A stretch of DNA of 7,503 bases from an uncultured Atopobiaceae bacterium (lineage in GTDB: Bacteria; Actinomycetota; Coriobacteriia; Coriobacteriales; Atopobiaceae). The position numbers were made by a program, and so were the translations under genes. This document shows, in pieces, positions 1 through 5,448 of this stretch. The notes beneath the pieces were generated by a model. The model was not told the origin of the DNA. It ran no database searches and saw only the letters and a program-made list of their open reading frames with translations. Numbering within the stretch: position 1 is the stretch's first letter; each line of letters opens with the position of its first letter. The stretch covers positions 1-7,503 of the forward strand of contig CALUJT010000108.1 of the NCBI GenBank assembly GCA_944321005.1. The letters run 5' to 3'.

Positions 1-1297
1 GGGACGCCAGGTCCTCGAGCGAGCGGCGGACGCCCTGGTCGTAGCTCGTCTCGGCGCCCGAGAGCGCGGAGCGCGCGTCCGCCACGAGGCCCGCGAGGCG
101 CTCGCGAGTCGCCCCCGCGTCCGCGGCGCCGGCGTCGAGGTCCGCCACGGTCTCGTCGATGCCGTCCCTCAGCTGCTGGAGCTCCTCCGTGGCGTCCGCC
201 ACGAGCGCGGAGAGGTCTCCCAGGGCGGCCCGCACGCTGCCGGCGAGCTCGTAGCCCGCGCCGCCCTCCCCGAGGCTCTCCTGGAAGGCCTCCGTGAGGG
301 CGTCCTGCTCGCCCAGGGCGGCGGAGAGCCGCTGGAGGAGCCCGATCTGGTCCCCTACGGCCTCGCTCGCCCTGGCGAGCCCGTCGCGCACCCGCGACCC
401 CTGCGCCTCTGCGGCGCCGAGCGCCTCGTCCAGGGCGTCGTCGACGCCGTCGAGCCCGGCGGCCGCCTGCGACAGGGCGTCCGCCACCGCGGTGCGCGCT
501 CCGTCGACGGCCTCGCCCGCGCCCGAGAGGCCCGCCGCTCCGTCGCGCAGGGCCTCCCCGGCGTCCGCGGCGGGCGCGAGCGCGGCGTCCGCCAGCCCCG
601 CGCCGCTCCCGAGCAGGCCCTGCGTGGACGACAGGAGCTCGGAGAGGTCCCGCACCCGTCCGGCCGCCCCGTCCAGCGCGTCGGCGGAGTCGCTCGCCGC
701 GGCGCCGAGCCTCCCCGCGAGCTCGCGCACGCCGTCGTCGTCGAGGGCGCGGCCCAGCTCGTCGAGGACGCCCGCGCCCGTTGACGCCACGGCCTCGACG
801 AAGCTCTCGTCGACGTCCGCCCGCACGGCTGAGGCGGCCTTGTCCGTCACGATGGCGGCGATGGCGTTGGCCTTCTCGTTCTGGTAGAAGCGCACCTCGG
901 GGCGCTCGGCCCCCGCGGAGAGGACGCCGAGCATCCTTCGGGAGAAGTCCCGCGGGATCACCACGGCGGCGTAGTACTCCCCGGAGCGCACGCCCTCCAC
1001 GGCGTCCTTGGGCGAGGCCTCCACGTAGCCGATGGACTCGGAGCGCAGAAGGCCGCTCACCACGCGCTCGCCCATGTTCACGCTCACGGGCAGGAGGTCG
1101 CCCGCGTAGCCCTCGTCCTCGCTCGCCACCGCCACGCGCAGGTCGCGCGCGTTGCCGTACGGGTCCCAGCTGCCGGCGATGTTGAACCAGGCGTAGAACG
1201 AGGGCACCGCCACGATGCCCGCAAAGACCACGAGCGCCACCACACTCGCGCGCACGTGCGCGAGGTCGCGCCGCAAAAAGCCCAAGACCTTACTCAT
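1..1297 (-). CDS. YhgE/Pip-family membrane protein, second of tandem pair (partial, C-terminus off left edge)
   Basis: The frame is open from an ATG at 1297-1295 to the window edge, giving about 432 residues of an N-terminal portion with no stop. The start overlaps the stop of the upstream YhgE/Pip gene (ATGA, 1297-1294), so the two are probably translationally coupled. The N-terminus has a short basic segment, then one membrane helix (about residues 18-37). The family signature follows: PSFYAWFNI, then SWDPYGN near residues 43-49, VRSGEYYAAVVIPRDF near 103-118, and NEKANA near 140-145. The complete neighbour has the same motifs in the same order. From about residue 150 the protein is rich in Ala, Gly, Asp and Leu with heptad-like spacing, as expected for the long extracytoplasmic stalk of this family. 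The C-terminal multi-helix membrane domain must lie beyond the window. The family includes phage infection protein Pip and the type VII secretion component EsaA/YueB. The precise role here is unknown. Confidence 0.9.
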   Translation of the reverse strand, partial: MSKVLGFLRRDLAHVRASVVALVVFAGIVAVPSFYAWFNIAGSWDPYGNARDLRVAVASEDEGYAGDLLPVSVNMGERVVSGLLRSESIGYVEASPKDAVEGVRSGEYYAAVVIPRDFSRRMLGVLSAGAERPEVRFYQNEKANAIAAIVTDKAASAVRADVDESFVEAVASTGAGVLDELGRALDDDGVRELAGRLGAAASDSADALDGAAGRVRDLSELLSSTQGLLGSGAGLADAALAPAADAGEALRDGAAGLSGAGEAVDGARTAVADALSQAAAGLDGVDDALDEALGAAEAQGSRVRDGLARASEAVGDQIGLLQRLSAALGEQDALTEAFQESLGEGGAGYELAGSVRAALGDLSALVADATEELQQLRDGIDETVADLDAGAADAGATRERLAGLVADARSALSGAETSYDQGVRRSLEDLAS

Positions 1298-3927
1298 CGC
1301 GTGCCCCCGTCCTTCTCGCCTTCCCTCTCGGCGGCCGCCCCCGTCGCCGTCTCGTGTTCCCCGGACCCGCGCGCGAGGCTCAGGAGCTCCGCCTCGTCCC
1401 TGCGCGCGAGGTCGCGCCGCTCGCGCAGCCGCTCGTGCGCGTACTCGAGCCCTATGAGGTAGCCGCTCGCCGCCACCAGCGCCGCGACCCACAGCACCAG
1501 GACCACGAACCTCCCCGGCACGAGAGCCGCCAGCAGGGCGAGAAGGGCCGGCGTCGCCGCAAGCGCCAGGAGGCCCCGACGCGCGAGGGCGGGGTAGGCG
1601 CGCTCGAAGCTCGCGGCCCGCGCGAGGAAGGCCCGACGGTGAGCGGGAGAGGTGGCGAGCGCGTCCAGGACTGCGGCCAGGTGCCCGGGGTCCCTCTCGC
1701 CCACGCGCTCCGCGACCAGGAGGTCGGTCTCTCCCATCTTGCGGTCGAAGACGGCGTTCACGCCCAGGAGGCGGCCCCGCGCCGCCACGCCCAGCAGCAG
1801 CGCCGGCAGCGCGAAGGCAAGAAGGAGGGCCAGGTCGCGGACGTAGTTCCCGTCGTAGAAGCCGGCCACGGCCTCGCGCATGGCGTTGATGCCGTAGGTG
1901 AAGGGGAGCCAGGGCCCCAGCGCCCGGAAGAACGCCGGCTGCATCTGGATGGGGTAGAGGCCGGAGGCCCCGGGGATCTGCAGGACCACCAGCAGCACGG
2001 CGAGCGCCTTGCCCACGTGCTTGAAGGCGGAGGCCAGGACGTAGACGACGAAGACGTAGACGAGCGAGGCCACGGCCCCCGCGAGGAGAAGGGCCGCGGG
2101 GGAGGCGCACTGCACGCCCAGGGCCACGACGCCCGAGCAGCACACGAGCGCCTGCACCTGCCCCAGGAGGGCGAGGAGCAGCCAGCGCCCGAAGAACGCC
2201 TGGCGCGGCGTGGCGCCCGCGGGCCCCAGCCCCTCTCGGTCCACCTCCAGCTTGAAGATGGCCACGAGCACGAAGCCGCCGACCCAGAGCGCCAGGTTGA
2301 CGTAGAAGGGCGCCACGCCCGACCCGTAGTTCTCCACCGGGAAGACCGGCTCGTCCTCCAGGTCCACGGGCGAGCCGAGCGCCTGCCCCACGGAGGAGGG
2401 GTCGAGCTCGAGGGCGTCGCCCAGCGCGCCCAGCGCCTCTGCGCCCTGGGCCGCCGCGAGGTCGTCCGCGAGGGAGCCCAGGCGAGCCGCGGAGTCCCTC
2501 AGGTCCGCCGCGGCCGCCCCGAGCGTGGCGTCGCACTGGCCGAGAAGGGCGTCCAGCTGCACGAGCGTGCCGTCCGCCTGGTCCGCCAGGGGACCCGTCG
2601 CCGCGACGCCCGCCGCCATGCGCCCGCCCGCCTCCGCCAGCGCGTCGAGCGCGTCGGAGAGCCCGGGGGCCACCTCCTGCGCGAGCGCCGCTCGCAGGCC
2701 CTCGAGCGCGCCCGCACCCGCCTGAACGGCGTCGTCCACGCTTCCCGCGAGCCGTCCGGCCGCCTCGGCTCCGGCGGCCGCCTCCTGCGAGACGTCCTCC
2801 AGCTCGTCGAGGCGCGCGGCCTGCTCCTGGGAGAGCTGGTCGAGGATGCCGATCTCCGCGTCCAGCCCTCCCAGGACCTCGGCCTGAAGCTCGCGAGCGG
2901 CCTCGCTCCCCGGCTCGATGGACGCCACCGCTTCGCGTGCGTGCTCGAGCGAGAGCCTGAGGCCCCGGACGGTCCCCGCGGCGGAGCGCACCTGGCCGAT
3001 CGCGGCCTGAAGCCTGCCCTGTGCCCAGCCGGCGTCCCCCGCGAGCTCGCCGATGCCGTGGCTCGCGGCGGAGGAGAGCTCCGCCAGGGAGGACGCCCCC
3101 GCGCCCGCGGCGGCCGAGAGGTCGGTGGCGAGCGAGCGGAGCTGCGCGCGCGTCTGGCCCAGCGTGGCGAGCGAGGCGTCCGTCGTCTGCGCGAGCCCCT
3201 GGGCCGCGGCGGCCGCGCCCGCCACCCCCTCGCGCGCCCGCCCCACGGCGCCGCGCGCCCCGGTGATCCCGCCGCGCGCCTCGTCGAGGCCGTCCGCGAG
3301 GGCGTCCAGCTGCGCCCGCGCCCGACTCAGGGTCTGGACGGCGTCCCCGCGCGCCGCGTCCGCGGCTCCCTCGGCGGCCTGTGCCACGCTTATCACCCGC
3401 TCCGCCACGGTCCTTCCCGCCACGCTCACGAACTCCTCGGCTATCTGCTCCTCCAGCGTGGTGGCCCCGGTGTCCGTCACCTTGGGCGCCACGGCGTTGG
3501 CCTTCTCGTTCACGTAGTACTCGACGGCCGCCTGCTCGGGATGTCCGTCCATGACGCCGGCGAGCGTGGAGGTGAAGTCGCGCGGGATCACGAAGGCCGC
3601 GTAGTACGCGCCGGAGCGCACGCCGTCGAGCGCCCGGTCCTTCTCGTCCACGAACTCCCAGCCCAGCTGGTGGTTCTCCCCCAGGCGCTCGCGGACCATC
3701 TGGCCCGCGTCCACGAGGCCCATCCCGGGGACCTCGGCGCCCTCGTCCTCCACCACCACGGCAATGGGGACGGTCCCCGTGTTCTGGTACGGGTCCCAGT
3801 TGGCGAGGATGTTGATCCACGCATAGAGCGAGGGGATGACGCAGACCCCCAGCGTGACGACAAGCGCCACGGGGTTGGTGACCACGCGACGCAGGTCGCG
3901 GGCAAAGATTCTGATCGAGGCGCGCAT
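1294..3927 (-). CDS. YhgE/Pip-family membrane protein, complete, 877 aa
   Basis: This is a complete YhgE/Pip protein. The N-terminus has a basic segment and a membrane helix (about residues 17-39) ending in PSLYAWINI, then NWDPYQNTG (43-51), VRSGAYYAAFVIPRDF (103-118) and NEKANA (140-145). Residues about 150-510 form a very Ala-rich, heptad-like stalk with few aromatic residues, predicted to lie outside the cytoplasm. An ABC-2-like membrane domain follows, with helices near 542-560, 580-605, 610-632, 638-655 and 698-716. Beyond this is an extension (about 720-877) with two further likely helices (785-802, 806-826) and a charged tail, somewhat longer than a minimal YhgE. The ATG start is chosen because the membrane helix and PSLYAW motif follow at the family-typical distance and AGAAAGG lies just upstream. 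Proposed roles in the family are envelope export, drug or lipid efflux, phage adsorption, or type VII secretion (EsaA). The specific function is unknown. It is first in an operon with the overlapping paralogue. Confidence 0.92.
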   Translation of the reverse strand: MRASIRIFARDLRRVVTNPVALVVTLGVCVIPSLYAWINILANWDPYQNTGTVPIAVVVEDEGAEVPGMGLVDAGQMVRERLGENHQLGWEFVDEKDRALDGVRSGAYYAAFVIPRDFTSTLAGVMDGHPEQAAVEYYVNEKANAVAPKVTDTGATTLEEQIAEEFVSVAGRTVAERVISVAQAAEGAADAARGDAVQTLSRARAQLDALADGLDEARGGITGARGAVGRAREGVAGAAAAAQGLAQTTDASLATLGQTRAQLRSLATDLSAAAGAGASSLAELSSAASHGIGELAGDAGWAQGRLQAAIGQVRSAAGTVRGLRLSLEHAREAVASIEPGSEAARELQAEVLGGLDAEIGILDQLSQEQAARLDELEDVSQEAAAGAEAAGRLAGSVDDAVQAGAGALEGLRAALAQEVAPGLSDALDALAEAGGRMAAGVAATGPLADQADGTLVQLDALLGQCDATLGAAAADLRDSAARLGSLADDLAAAQGAEALGALGDALELDPSSVGQALGSPVDLEDEPVFPVENYGSGVAPFYVNLALWVGGFVLVAIFKLEVDREGLGPAGATPRQAFFGRWLLLALLGQVQALVCCSGVVALGVQCASPAALLLAGAVASLVYVFVVYVLASAFKHVGKALAVLLVVLQIPGASGLYPIQMQPAFFRALGPWLPFTYGINAMREAVAGFYDGNYVRDLALLLAFALPALLLGVAARGRLLGVNAVFDRKMGETDLLVAERVGERDPGHLAAVLDALATSPAHRRAFLARAASFERAYPALARRGLLALAATPALLALLAALVPGRFVVLVLWVAALVAASGYLIGLEYAHERLRERRDLARRDEAELLSLARGSGEHETATGAAAEREGEKDGGTR

Positions 3928-3945
3928 GGGGGCCTTTCTCGCCGA

Positions 3946-4012
3946 CTTGACAGTTTGCTCAGGTCAAGCTGTCAAGTTGGGCTTGACAGCTTGACCTGAG
4001 CAAACTGTCAAG
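3946..4012. repeat. Perfect 31-bp inverted repeat, 5-bp spacer
   Basis: Positions 3946-3976 are the exact reverse complement of 3982-4012, separated by TTGGG (3977-3981). Each arm also carries a smaller inverted repeat (CTTGACAG at one end, CTGTCAAG at the other), so the element is nested. A second symmetric junction lies to the right: GTCAAGCCG at 4007-4015 faces CGGCTTGAC at 4019-4027 across three bases. There is no T-run after the stem on either strand, so it is not a standard intrinsic terminator. It sits wholly between genes, directly upstream of the YhgE/Pip start, which favours a regulatory role. Confidence 0.85.
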
Positions 4013-4044
4013 CCGCGGCGGCTTGACCGGAGCGGGCTGTCACG
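3946..4044. promoter_or_regulatory. Operator array of CTTGAC/GTCAAG half-sites upstream of the YhgE/Pip operon
   Basis: Eight half-sites occur in 99 bp. CTTGAC is at 3946, 3982, 3990 and 4022. GTCAAG is at 3963, 3971 and 4007, with a one-mismatch form (GTCACG) at 4039. They form three 23-bp units of CTTGAC-N11-GTCAAG at 3946-3968, 3990-4012 and 4022-4044. The third is more diverged but keeps GAGC and CTGTCA in register with the second. The nearest half-site is 18 bp from the start codon of the complete YhgE/Pip gene. TTGACA hexamers inside the repeats could act as -35 elements, but I find no convincing -10 at the right spacing. The dense symmetric layout suggests a dimeric repressor such as a TetR-family protein, often encoded near YhgE/Pip genes. 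None is encoded in the window, so the regulator is inferred. Confidence 0.65.
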
Positions 4045-4057
4045 ACTTGTTGCCGCC

Positions 4058-4081
4058 GCGGCGTGGCGCTACACACGCCGC
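4058..4081 (-). terminator. Possible weak hairpin between the LacI-family gene and the YhgE/Pip operon
   Basis: GCGGCGTG (4058-4065) pairs perfectly with CACGCCGC (4074-4081) around an 8-base loop, 64 bases downstream of the LacI-family stop codon. It could help end that transcript, but neither strand shows a T-run after the stem. It may be chance in GC-rich DNA. The rest of 3928-4144 contains no ORF worth calling. Confidence 0.25.
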
Positions 4082-4144
4082 CCGCGATTGTGGAGGTCCC
4101 CGACAAACTTGAATTCAGCCTGAGCGCCCCGGCGCCCCGCGCGG

Positions 4145-5161
4145 CTACAGCCCGGTGCCGGTGGACTCGCGCACGATGAGCTCGGTCTCGAGCACCATGG
4201 AGCGCGATCCGATCTCGCTTCCCGCCAGGAGGTCGAGCAGGATGCGGCAGGCGGAGTAGCCCATGCGGAAGCGCGGCTGGTTCACCGTGGTGAGCGTGGG
4301 CGTGAGCATCGTGGAGAGCTCGGCGTTGTCAAAGCCCACGACCTTGAGCCTGCGCGGGATGTCTATCCCCGTCTCGTGCGCGGCGCGCACCACCGCGGCG
4401 CCAAAGGTGTCCGAGACGGCGAAGATCCCGTCCGGGACCTCGCCGGAGTCAAAGAGGTGGACGAGGGCGGAGTAGGCGAGGGCGTAGCTGTTGTCGGGCA
4501 CCTGCAAGATCCAGCCGGGCAGCACGCTCACGTCGTTCTCGCGCGTCACGTCGAGGAACCCCTCCAGGCGCTCGCGGGAGAACTTGAAGTCGTTGGAGCC
4601 GGCGACGATGGCGAGCCGGCGGCACCCGCAGGAGATGAGGTGCTCGGTCGCCCTCTGGGCCGCCGCGTGGTCGTCGACCGTCACGTACGGCGCCGCAACG
4701 TCGGTGCGTCGCTCGGCGCACTGCACGAGCGGCACGAGCGCCTCGACGGCCTGGATGGCCTCCGCGGAGAGGGGGGAGGTGGTGATGACGCCGCTCGCCC
4801 CGCAGCGTCGCAGCATGGAGCAGAAGGCGCTCGCGGTGTCGTTGGTGATGTTGTCCCAGGAGATGAGCATGTCGTAGCCAAAGTCGCGCGCGGCCACGCG
4901 CACGCCGTGGACGATCTCGCTGTAGAAGGGGTTGTCCAGCCACGGGAGGTTGACCACCACGAGGCCGTGGCCGTCGGGCGACCCCTCGCGGTACTGCTCC
5001 ACCGGACCGGCGTAGCCGAGCCCGCGGATGGTCTCGTTGATGCGCGCGAGCGTCCGGGGGTTGACGAGCTCGGGGTGGTTGAGCGCGCGCGAGACCGTGG
5101 CGGGGGAGACCCCCGCGCCCTCGGCGACCTGGGCGATGGTGATTCTCCTGCCACTCGCCAT
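4145..5161 (-). CDS. LacI-family transcriptional regulator, 338 aa
   Basis: The N-terminus carries the LacI helix-turn-helix (about residues 7-27, ITIAQVAEGAGVSPATVSRA), then NPRTLARINETIRGLGY before the hinge. A periplasmic-binding-protein-like sensor domain fills the rest: LVVVNLPWLDNPFYSEIVHG, VITTSPLS, YVTVDDHAAA, LAIVAGS, IFAVSDTFGAAVVRAA, VVGFDNAEL and TTVNQP. These are standard LacI/GalR sensor-fold segments, suggesting a sugar-like effector. The hinge is unusual: the usual P-N-x-x-A-R-x-L segment is replaced by GPVEQYREGSPDG, so the lever leucine (L56 in LacI) is not apparent. The start at 5161 is chosen because AAAGGGGG precedes it, the HTH begins at the family-typical position, and the length matches the family. 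An upstream GTG at 5281 would add 40 atypical residues over the promoter region. It is divergent from the oxidoreductase-isomerase pair and probably regulates both directions. Confidence 0.95.
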   Translation of the reverse strand: MASGRRITIAQVAEGAGVSPATVSRALNHPELVNPRTLARINETIRGLGYAGPVEQYREGSPDGHGLVVVNLPWLDNPFYSEIVHGVRVAARDFGYDMLISWDNITNDTASAFCSMLRRCGASGVITTSPLSAEAIQAVEALVPLVQCAERRTDVAAPYVTVDDHAAAQRATEHLISCGCRRLAIVAGSNDFKFSRERLEGFLDVTRENDVSVLPGWILQVPDNSYALAYSALVHLFDSGEVPDGIFAVSDTFGAAVVRAAHETGIDIPRRLKVVGFDNAELSTMLTPTLTTVNQPRFRMGYSACRILLDLLAGSEIGSRSMVLETELIVRESTGTGL

Positions 5162-5167
5162 GCCTAG

Positions 5168-5175
5168 CCCCCTTT
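5168..5175 (-). promoter_or_regulatory. Ribosome binding site deciding the LacI-family start
   Basis: On the minus strand AAAGGGGG lies 6 bases before the ATG at 5161-5159. This supports the 338-residue form over the longer frame starting with GTG at 5281, although GGAG is also present just before that GTG. Confidence 0.6.
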
Positions 5176-5180
5176 GCTCC

Positions 5181-5203
5181 GCGGCCCGGGCCTCCCGGGC
5201 CGC
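5181..5203 (-). repeat. Perfect 10-bp GC hairpin in the regulator's 5' leader
   Basis: GCGGCCCGGG (5181-5190) is the exact reverse complement of CCCGGGCCGC (5194-5203), with a 3-base spacer. The stem is entirely G/C. If the regulator's promoter is at about 5209-5239, the transcript would begin at or near this hairpin, and the stem would end 5 bases before the AAAGGGGG Shine-Dalgarno. It could be a 5' stabilising stem, a translation-modulating element or a protein-binding palindrome. There is no T-run, so it is not a terminator. Confidence 0.5.
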
Positions 5204-5208
5204 ATACC

Positions 5209-5239
5209 TGTATAAAGCGTGCACCATCCACGCGGATAA
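5209..5239 (-). promoter_or_regulatory. Candidate promoter of the LacI-family gene
   Basis: On the minus strand TATACA (5214-5209) is a fair -10 element. TTATCC (5239-5234) is a weak -35 with a rather long 19-base spacer. The patch is clearly more A/T-rich than its surroundings. A TGAAA-N5-TTTCA site lies immediately upstream. The call rests on weak consensus matches. Confidence 0.35.
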
Positions 5240-5246
5240 CGCAGCA

Positions 5247-5263
5247 ATGAAAATATCTTTCAT
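5247..5263. promoter_or_regulatory. Candidate LacI-family operator O1 (TGAAA-N5-TTTCA)
   Basis: ATGAAA (5247-5252) faces TTTCAT (5258-5263) across five bases, ATATC. TGAAA/TTTCA half-sites are typical of LacI/CcpA-type repressors, but here the spacer is five bases with no central CG. The same half-sites and spacing recur at 5406-5420, and both sites run into the identical 12-mer TCTTTCATAACG (5256-5267 and 5414-5425). The location, just upstream of the regulator's putative -35, fits autoregulation. Confidence 0.6.
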
Positions 5264-5295
5264 AACGTGCGTCCATGCCACCCCGCTCCGGCAGG

Positions 5296-5318
5296 CGGCA
5301 GCATTTGCCGGCTAGCCG
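5296..5318. repeat. Overlapping palindromes in the divergent intergenic region
   Basis: CGGCTAGCCG (5309-5318) is a perfect 10-bp palindrome. Overlapping its left edge, CGGCA (5296-5300) faces TGCCG (5306-5310) across five bases. They lie between the two TGAAA/TTTCA sites and could be a binding site for another factor. In DNA this GC-rich, short palindromes also arise by chance, so function is uncertain. Confidence 0.3.
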
Positions 5319-5321
5319 TAC

Positions 5322-5350
5322 TTTCGCCGCGTTCATGGATTTTTCGCCGC
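5322..5350. repeat. Direct repeat TTTCGCCGC, 20-bp period
   Basis: TTTCGCCGC occurs at 5322-5330 and again at 5342-5350, exactly 20 bp apart, which is about two helical turns. Tandem sites on one DNA face upstream of a gene are typical of activator binding. With only two copies and no recognised factor this remains suggestive. The oxidoreductase promoter could not be assigned with confidence: TAGGAT at 5371-5376 is the best -10-like hexamer and has no good -35. Confidence 0.3.
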
Positions 5351-5377
5351 ACTTCTCGGCCTAACCGCAATAGGATG

Positions 5378-5425
5378 CGTGATGAAAGAACTAAAGCACT
5401 CAAACTGAAAAGTTCTTTCATAACG
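5378..5425. repeat. 15-bp inverted repeat (14/15 matches) upstream of the oxidoreductase gene
   Basis: Positions 5378-5392 are the reverse complement of 5411-5425 with one mismatch, separated by 18 bases. The core ATGAAAGAACT/AGTTCTTTCAT is perfect over 11 bp. The right arm contains half of candidate operator O2. The left arm supplies one further ATGAAA half-site whose partner half is not conserved (AAAGCA instead of TTTCAT). It may be an accessory half-site, and it lies between the possible -10 (TAGGAT, 5371-5376) and the ribosome binding site. Confidence 0.6.
5405..5421. promoter_or_regulatory. Candidate LacI-family operator O2 (TGAAA-N5-TTTCA)
   Basis: TGAAA (5406-5410) faces TTTCA (5416-5420) across AGTTC, the same half-sites and 5-base spacing as O1. 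Its right half and flank share the 12-mer TCTTTCATAACG with O1. It ends 28 bases before the oxidoreductase start codon and 17 bases before its Shine-Dalgarno, so a bound repressor would block transcription into the oxidoreductase-isomerase pair. O1 and O2 centres are 158 bp apart. Confidence 0.62.
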
Positions 5426-5448
5426 GCGCAGAGACCCGAGGAGGCAAG

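Noticed and set aside
294..1462. Several short plus-strand open frames (such as 294-887, 781-1185, 1215-1457).
   Set aside because: They are low-complexity Arg/Ser/Ala/Pro frames opposite the partial YhgE/Pip gene, whose minus-strand frame is continuously open and has family motifs.
1354..3999. An 881-codon plus-strand open frame antisense to the complete YhgE/Pip gene.
   Set aside because: Its translation is rich in Arg, His, Gly and Gln with no recognisable domain. The opposite strand carries clear YhgE/Pip motifs. Long antisense frames are common in high-GC coding DNA because stop codons are rare.
3946..4012. The long inverted repeat as an intrinsic terminator or as the ends of a transposable element.
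   Set aside because: No T-run follows on either strand, there is no ORF between the arms (5-base spacer), and no target-site duplication is seen. The reiterated half-sites upstream of a gene fit operators better.
4145..5281. A longer LacI-family protein starting at GTG 5281, with a 40-residue extension resembling a membrane segment (a possible membrane-anchored regulator).
   Set aside because: The extension overlaps the candidate operator O1, the A/T-rich promoter patch and the GC hairpin. The ATG at 5161 has its own ribosome binding site and places the HTH at the normal N-terminal position.
3928..5448. CRISPR arrays or tRNA genes in the intergenic regions.
   Set aside because: No regularly spaced identical repeats with unique spacers and no cloverleaf-like sequence were seen. 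The repeats present are operator-like and palindromic.
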